From Chitinophaga deserti (GTDB taxonomy: Bacteria; Bacteroidota; Bacteroidia; Chitinophagales; Chitinophagaceae), in contig NZ_QFFK01000014.1 of the NCBI RefSeq assembly GCF_003149455.1, positions 62,001 through 126,000 of the forward strand: a DNA stretch of 64,000 nt, written 5' to 3'. The position numbers and the translations under genes were made by a program. Positions 60,930 through 64,000 of this stretch are shown here, piece after piece. Within the stretch, counting starts at the first letter, position 1, and every line of letters begins with the position of its first letter. The notes under the pieces were generated by a model. The model did not search any database. It saw only the letters and a list, made by a program, of their open reading frames with translations, and was not told where the DNA came from.

Positions 60930-62183
60930 TTAGAGTCCGAAAGCGGCTTTTACCTTCTCAACGTAATCAAGTTTCTCCCAGGTGAAGAGTTCAACTTCTA
61001 CTTTCTTCTCAGTTTTCTTGCCTTTGTTGAACACTTTGGTTACAACCTGGCTGTCGCGGCCCATGTGGCCGTAAGCAGCGGTTTCACCGTATATCGGGCT
61101 GCGCAGTTTCAGGCGCTGCTCGATAGCGTAAGGGCGAAGGTCGAAGATCTCTTCTACTTTGCGGGCAATCTCACCATCGTTGAGTTTCACTTTAGCAGTA
61201 CCATAAGTGTCTACGAAAACGCCGCAGGGCTTGGCCACGCCGATAGCGTAGGAAACCTGAACGAGCACTTCGTCGCACACACCGGCAGCTACGAGGTTCT
61301 TGGCGATGTGACGGGTAGCGTATGCTGCGGAGCGATCCACTTTGGAAGGATCTTTACCGGAGAATGCTCCACCGCCGTGAGCACCTTTACCACCGTAAGT
61401 GTCTACGATGATTTTACGGCCGGTAAGGCCGGTATCGCCGTGAGGGCCACCGATCACGAACTTCCCGGTAGGGTTGATGTGATAAGTGATTTTATCATTG
61501 AACAGCGCCTGCAGTTCCGGCTTCAGCTGTGCTTTCACGCGCGGAATGAGGATATTGATCATGTCAGCTTTGATCTTAGCCAGCATTTCCGCGTCTTTCG
61601 CGAAATCGTCGTGCTGGGTAGAGATAACGATCGTATCGATACGGATGGGCTGATTGTCGTCGGAGTATTCGATGGTTACCTGGCTCTTCGCATCGGGGCG
61701 GAGGTAGGATACTTCTTTATTTTCGCGTCGGAGGGCAGCCAGCTCGATGAGGAGCTTGTGCGCCAGATCCAGTGCCAGCGGCATGTAGTTCTCCGTTTCG
61801 CGGGTAGCGTAACCGAACATCATACCCTGATCGCCTGCACCCTGCTCTTCGGGGTTAGAGCGCTCCACACCCTGATTGATGTCGGAAGATTGTTCGTGGA
61901 TTGCGGAGAAGATACCGCATGAATTTGCTTCGAACATGTACTCGCTCTTGGTGTATCCGATTTTACGGATCACTTCGCGGGCGATATCCTGAACGTCGAG
62001 GTAAGCTTCTGATTTTACTTCTCCCGCCAGTACTACCTGTCCGGTAGTTACGAGCGTTTCACAGGCAACTTTGGAATTGAGGTCATATGCCAGGAAGTTA
62101 TCGATGAGGGCATCCGATATCTGGTCGGCAACCTTATCCGGGTGCCCTTCCGATACGGATTCTGATGTAAATAAATAAGGCAT
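60930..62183 (-). CDS. metK: S-adenosylmethionine synthetase
   Basis: The 417-residue enzyme has all MetK landmarks: FTSESVSEGHPDKVADQISDA at the N-terminus, GAGDQGMMFGYA, and the P-loop GGKGAHGGGAFSGKDPSKVDRS. It makes SAM from methionine and ATP and is essential in most bacteria, supplying methyltransferases such as the one at 33 kb. It starts 12 bp after the DUF4270 gene stop in the same direction, so the two may be co-transcribed. Confidence 0.98.
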   Translation of the reverse strand: MPYLFTSESVSEGHPDKVADQISDALIDNFLAYDLNSKVACETLVTTGQVVLAGEVKSEAYLDVQDIAREVIRKIGYTKSEYMFEANSCGIFSAIHEQSSDINQGVERSNPEEQGAGDQGMMFGYATRETENYMPLALDLAHKLLIELAALRRENKEVSYLRPDAKSQVTIEYSDDNQPIRIDTIVISTQHDDFAKDAEMLAKIKADMINILIPRVKAQLKPELQALFNDKITYHINPTGKFVIGGPHGDTGLTGRKIIVDTYGGKGAHGGGAFSGKDPSKVDRSAAYATRHIAKNLVAAGVCDEVLVQVSYAIGVAKPCGVFVDTYGTAKVKLNDGEIARKVEEIFDLRPYAIEQRLKLRSPIYGETAAYGHMGRDSQVVTKVFNKGKKTEKKVEVELFTWEKLDYVEKVKAAFGL

Positions 62184-62195
62184 GAGTGTGCTAGA

Positions 62196-63560
62196 TTATA
62201 ATTCTGTATAAATGATCCTGAGTTTGACGTTGGCAGGCGGGGTGGCACTTCCTCCTCCGGCTTTGAGCCGTGGTAAGTCGATCATCCTGCTGGACCAGCC
62301 TTCCAGCTTCAGCACCGAGTTCTCAATCTTCTTCTGTTGGGCCAGTTGTAAATGTCGTGCAATATTAAATTTATATTGGACAACTTTAAAGGGGCCAAGA
62401 TCACTAATGACAATTTTATTACCTCCGAATCCCAGAAGGTCAGGGCTGGAAGGGTTTCCGTAGTCGAACAGGAAGGCAAGGCTGTCGTGCGTTATGTAAC
62501 GGCGCAACATCAGGCGTTCGGGTTCTGCGAAGATGTTATCCAGTCCTGCAGAGCCGCTGTTGATCTCTGTGATCACGATTTCGGCTTTATTGATAACGGC
62601 GTTGGGTACGTCAGCAATATTGGGGATCTGGATATTGGTATAAATACCGGGAGCTTCCTGGATATACACTACGTTATCGCCGAGGGGATTTGCAGTGTTG
62701 ATGAGGTTAGCCACTTCTTTACCGGTATAGTTACGGGCAACGTAGTTGGCATGCGCGGAACTATACGGATCGAAAGCAAAGCTCGCCATGAGGGAGTCTT
62801 TCTCCGAGTTCTTATAGTAAACTGTGATGCGGGTGCTTCCTGAGTTCAGGTTAGTGTACAGCATGGTGCGGCCGTTGGTGGTATCGGGCACTATGGCGAG
62901 GCCTTTCAGCCAGTCGCGGAACGAGGAGTCGTTTTTGAAAGCACCGTCTGCCCTTTGCTGGAACAGTTCCTGACCGAAAGAGGGTTTCAGGGGAATGCGG
63001 AGCTGGGGAGCATATTTAACACCGTAGATAGACAGGGAGTCTTTGGGATATACGGGGTTAATGATAGCATTTCCGATCTCTTTAGAGAGGTCGTATGAAC
63101 GCGGCACATTGTACATGTACGCGGTATCGATCTTAAAGTTGGGCTCGTTCATCCGGTAAACCTTCACGTTGAGCGGGGCGTTTTCGCCATACCAAACCGT
63201 GTCGCAACCAACGTACAGCACTACAGAGTCGAGGACCCAGCCGGTACCTTCGAAGGTGAATTCTGCTTTGGGGAGGCTCACCTGGGTATAAAGGAAGCCA
63301 TGGGTTTTACCGAAAATGGGATCCTGCGTGATGCTTCCCAATACGCCCTGGTAATAGGAGTTACCGGTACGGATGCTGGAATCCACGCGGGCAATGTTAC
63401 TCGTGATCAGATTGTTGATCGTGGTGTCTTTCACAACAACCTTGTCTGAGCCTGGAATAAGTTCCTTGCCGAGAACGGTAGCCTCGTTACAGCCGGAGAA
63501 GGCGTAGAGGGCTGTGAGGAAGGCGGCGGCGAAGCCCAGTGTCCTGAATTGAATCTTCAC
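62196..63560 (-). CDS. DUF4270 family lipoprotein
   Basis: The 454-residue product has a signal peptide ending in a lipobox (FSGC, Cys24) followed by NEATVLGKELIPG. The body matches the DUF4270 family of Bacteroidota: beta-rich, with LDSVVLYVGCDTVWYG and an ending typical of the family (LKLEGWSSR, then KLRIIYTEL). Its function is not known. It lies between a glycogen synthase-like gene and metK, and the synthase-DUF4270 adjacency is familiar in this phylum. Confidence 0.88.
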   Translation of the reverse strand: MKIQFRTLGFAAAFLTALYAFSGCNEATVLGKELIPGSDKVVVKDTTINNLITSNIARVDSSIRTGNSYYQGVLGSITQDPIFGKTHGFLYTQVSLPKAEFTFEGTGWVLDSVVLYVGCDTVWYGENAPLNVKVYRMNEPNFKIDTAYMYNVPRSYDLSKEIGNAIINPVYPKDSLSIYGVKYAPQLRIPLKPSFGQELFQQRADGAFKNDSSFRDWLKGLAIVPDTTNGRTMLYTNLNSGSTRITVYYKNSEKDSLMASFAFDPYSSAHANYVARNYTGKEVANLINTANPLGDNVVYIQEAPGIYTNIQIPNIADVPNAVINKAEIVITEINSGSAGLDNIFAEPERLMLRRYITHDSLAFLFDYGNPSSPDLLGFGGNKIVISDLGPFKVVQYKFNIARHLQLAQQKKIENSVLKLEGWSSRMIDLPRLKAGGGSATPPANVKLRIIYTEL

Positions 63561-63675
63561 GTAATTGGTTTGTTCGGTTTGTTGACTAAATAGAAAAATT
63601 AAAAATAAAAAGAATGACTTAACAACGGTTATCCCGCCGACAGTTTTAACTTTTCATTTTTAATTTTTCCCGGAC

Positions 63676-64000
63676 TTATTTTACGCCTAAAAGCTGGTTG
63701 TATATCTGGAGATAATCCGCCAGGTCTTCGTTATCCTTCTTGTAAGGCAAAATTATCTTGCCTTTTTCTGCCTTCAGTTCATCCACAGATTTCTTTTCCA
63801 CCTTCTCTCCTGCCAGGATTACTGCGTCGGCATACTTGGCGGCTCCACGGTTAAGGGCTCCGTTGGTGCCTTCTTTATAAATTTCCAGGTCTTTTTCCTT
63901 GATCTGGTTGCTGATAATCGCTTTCTTAATAAAAGTAGCCCCCAGTTTATCCTTGAAGCTGTTAGGCTCCATGGAGAAAACCGTCTTCGTTTGCGCGAAT
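63676..64000 (-). CDS. Glycogen/starch synthase-like protein, C-terminal part (truncated by window edge)
   Basis: The frame stays open to the window edge (residues before the internal Met read FAQTKTVFS), so this is the C-terminal 107 residues of a larger protein. The end, KYADAVILAGEKVEKKSVDELKAEKG and ILPYKKDNEDLADYLQIYNQLL, resembles the short GT5-type glycogen synthases of Bacteroidota of about 270 residues. The neighbouring DUF4270 gene supports this. The catalytic N-terminus is not in view, so the assignment is moderate. Confidence 0.65.
   Translation of the reverse strand, partial: FAQTKTVFSMEPNSFKDKLGATFIKKAIISNQIKEKDLEIYKEGTNGALNRGAAKYADAVILAGEKVEKKSVDELKAEKGKIILPYKKDNEDLADYLQIYNQLLGVK

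Noticed and set aside
61065..61922. A 285-codon plus-strand frame
   Set aside because: It is antisense to metK and is an effect of codon bias on the opposite strand.
62184..62195. Independent promoter or riboswitch directly before metK
   Set aside because: Only 12 bp separate it from the DUF4270 gene.
1..64000. Mobile element, prophage or integron origin for the polysaccharide locus
   Set aside because: No transposase, integrase, tRNA-flanked attachment repeat or phage gene was found.

Overview
The window looks like a chromosomal segment from a Bacteroidota bacterium, probably a Chitinophaga-like member of the Chitinophagaceae. This is inferred from lineage-typical families: TonB-dependent receptors with a CarboxypepD_reg-like N-terminus, DUF5686 and DUF4270 proteins, secreted giants with type IX secretion (T9SS) C-terminal sorting domains, and -7 promoter elements of the form TAnnTTTG instead of E. 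coli-type boxes. I saw no rRNA, tRNA, CRISPR array, transposase or phage gene.

Positions 1-24.8 kb are mostly ordinary core and metabolic genes. They hold the end of a TonB-dependent receptor followed by two lipoproteins, a LytS/LytTR two-component pair, the tRNA-hydroxylating rhodanese TrhO, a DUF5686 protein, and a methionine block (metZ-like and osmC divergent from metX). A second TonB receptor, the GTPase YchF, an SpmAB-like/YeiH-like membrane pair, a tandem pair of paralogous envelope proteins, a thiamine-binding protein and a GNAT-nitrilase fusion follow.

Positions 23.6-60.9 kb form a large exopolysaccharide or capsule locus of the Wzx/Wzy type. It has an initiating sugar transferase fused to a receiver-like domain beside an orphan CheY-like regulator, and a Wzc-like chain-length protein with a degenerate kinase domain. 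A Wzx flippase, a Wzy/ligase-like polymerase, several glycosyltransferases (GT4-like, GT2, GT14, a possible GT-C protein), a methyltransferase, an AsnB amidotransferase and two membrane O-acyltransferases complete the core. No Wza-type export protein is seen; a single-domain TolC-like protein sits where one might be expected. Three serine esterases with the same Ser-Asp-His layout are interleaved with these genes. Two of them are T9SS giants: one of 1762 residues with a beta-helix and ten PKD repeats, and one of 2266 residues with FN3, PA14 and a three-copy module of about 175 residues that I cannot name. A Tat-signalled gluconate 2-dehydrogenase subunit-3-like protein and a GMC oxidoreductase flank the second giant.

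My reading is that the locus makes, acylates, exports and then remodels or oxidises an extracellular glycan, with secreted esterases counterbalancing the acyltransferases. This is inference from gene content; substrates cannot be read from sequence. The last 3 kb return to core genes: metK, a DUF4270 lipoprotein and the end of a glycogen/starch synthase-like gene.
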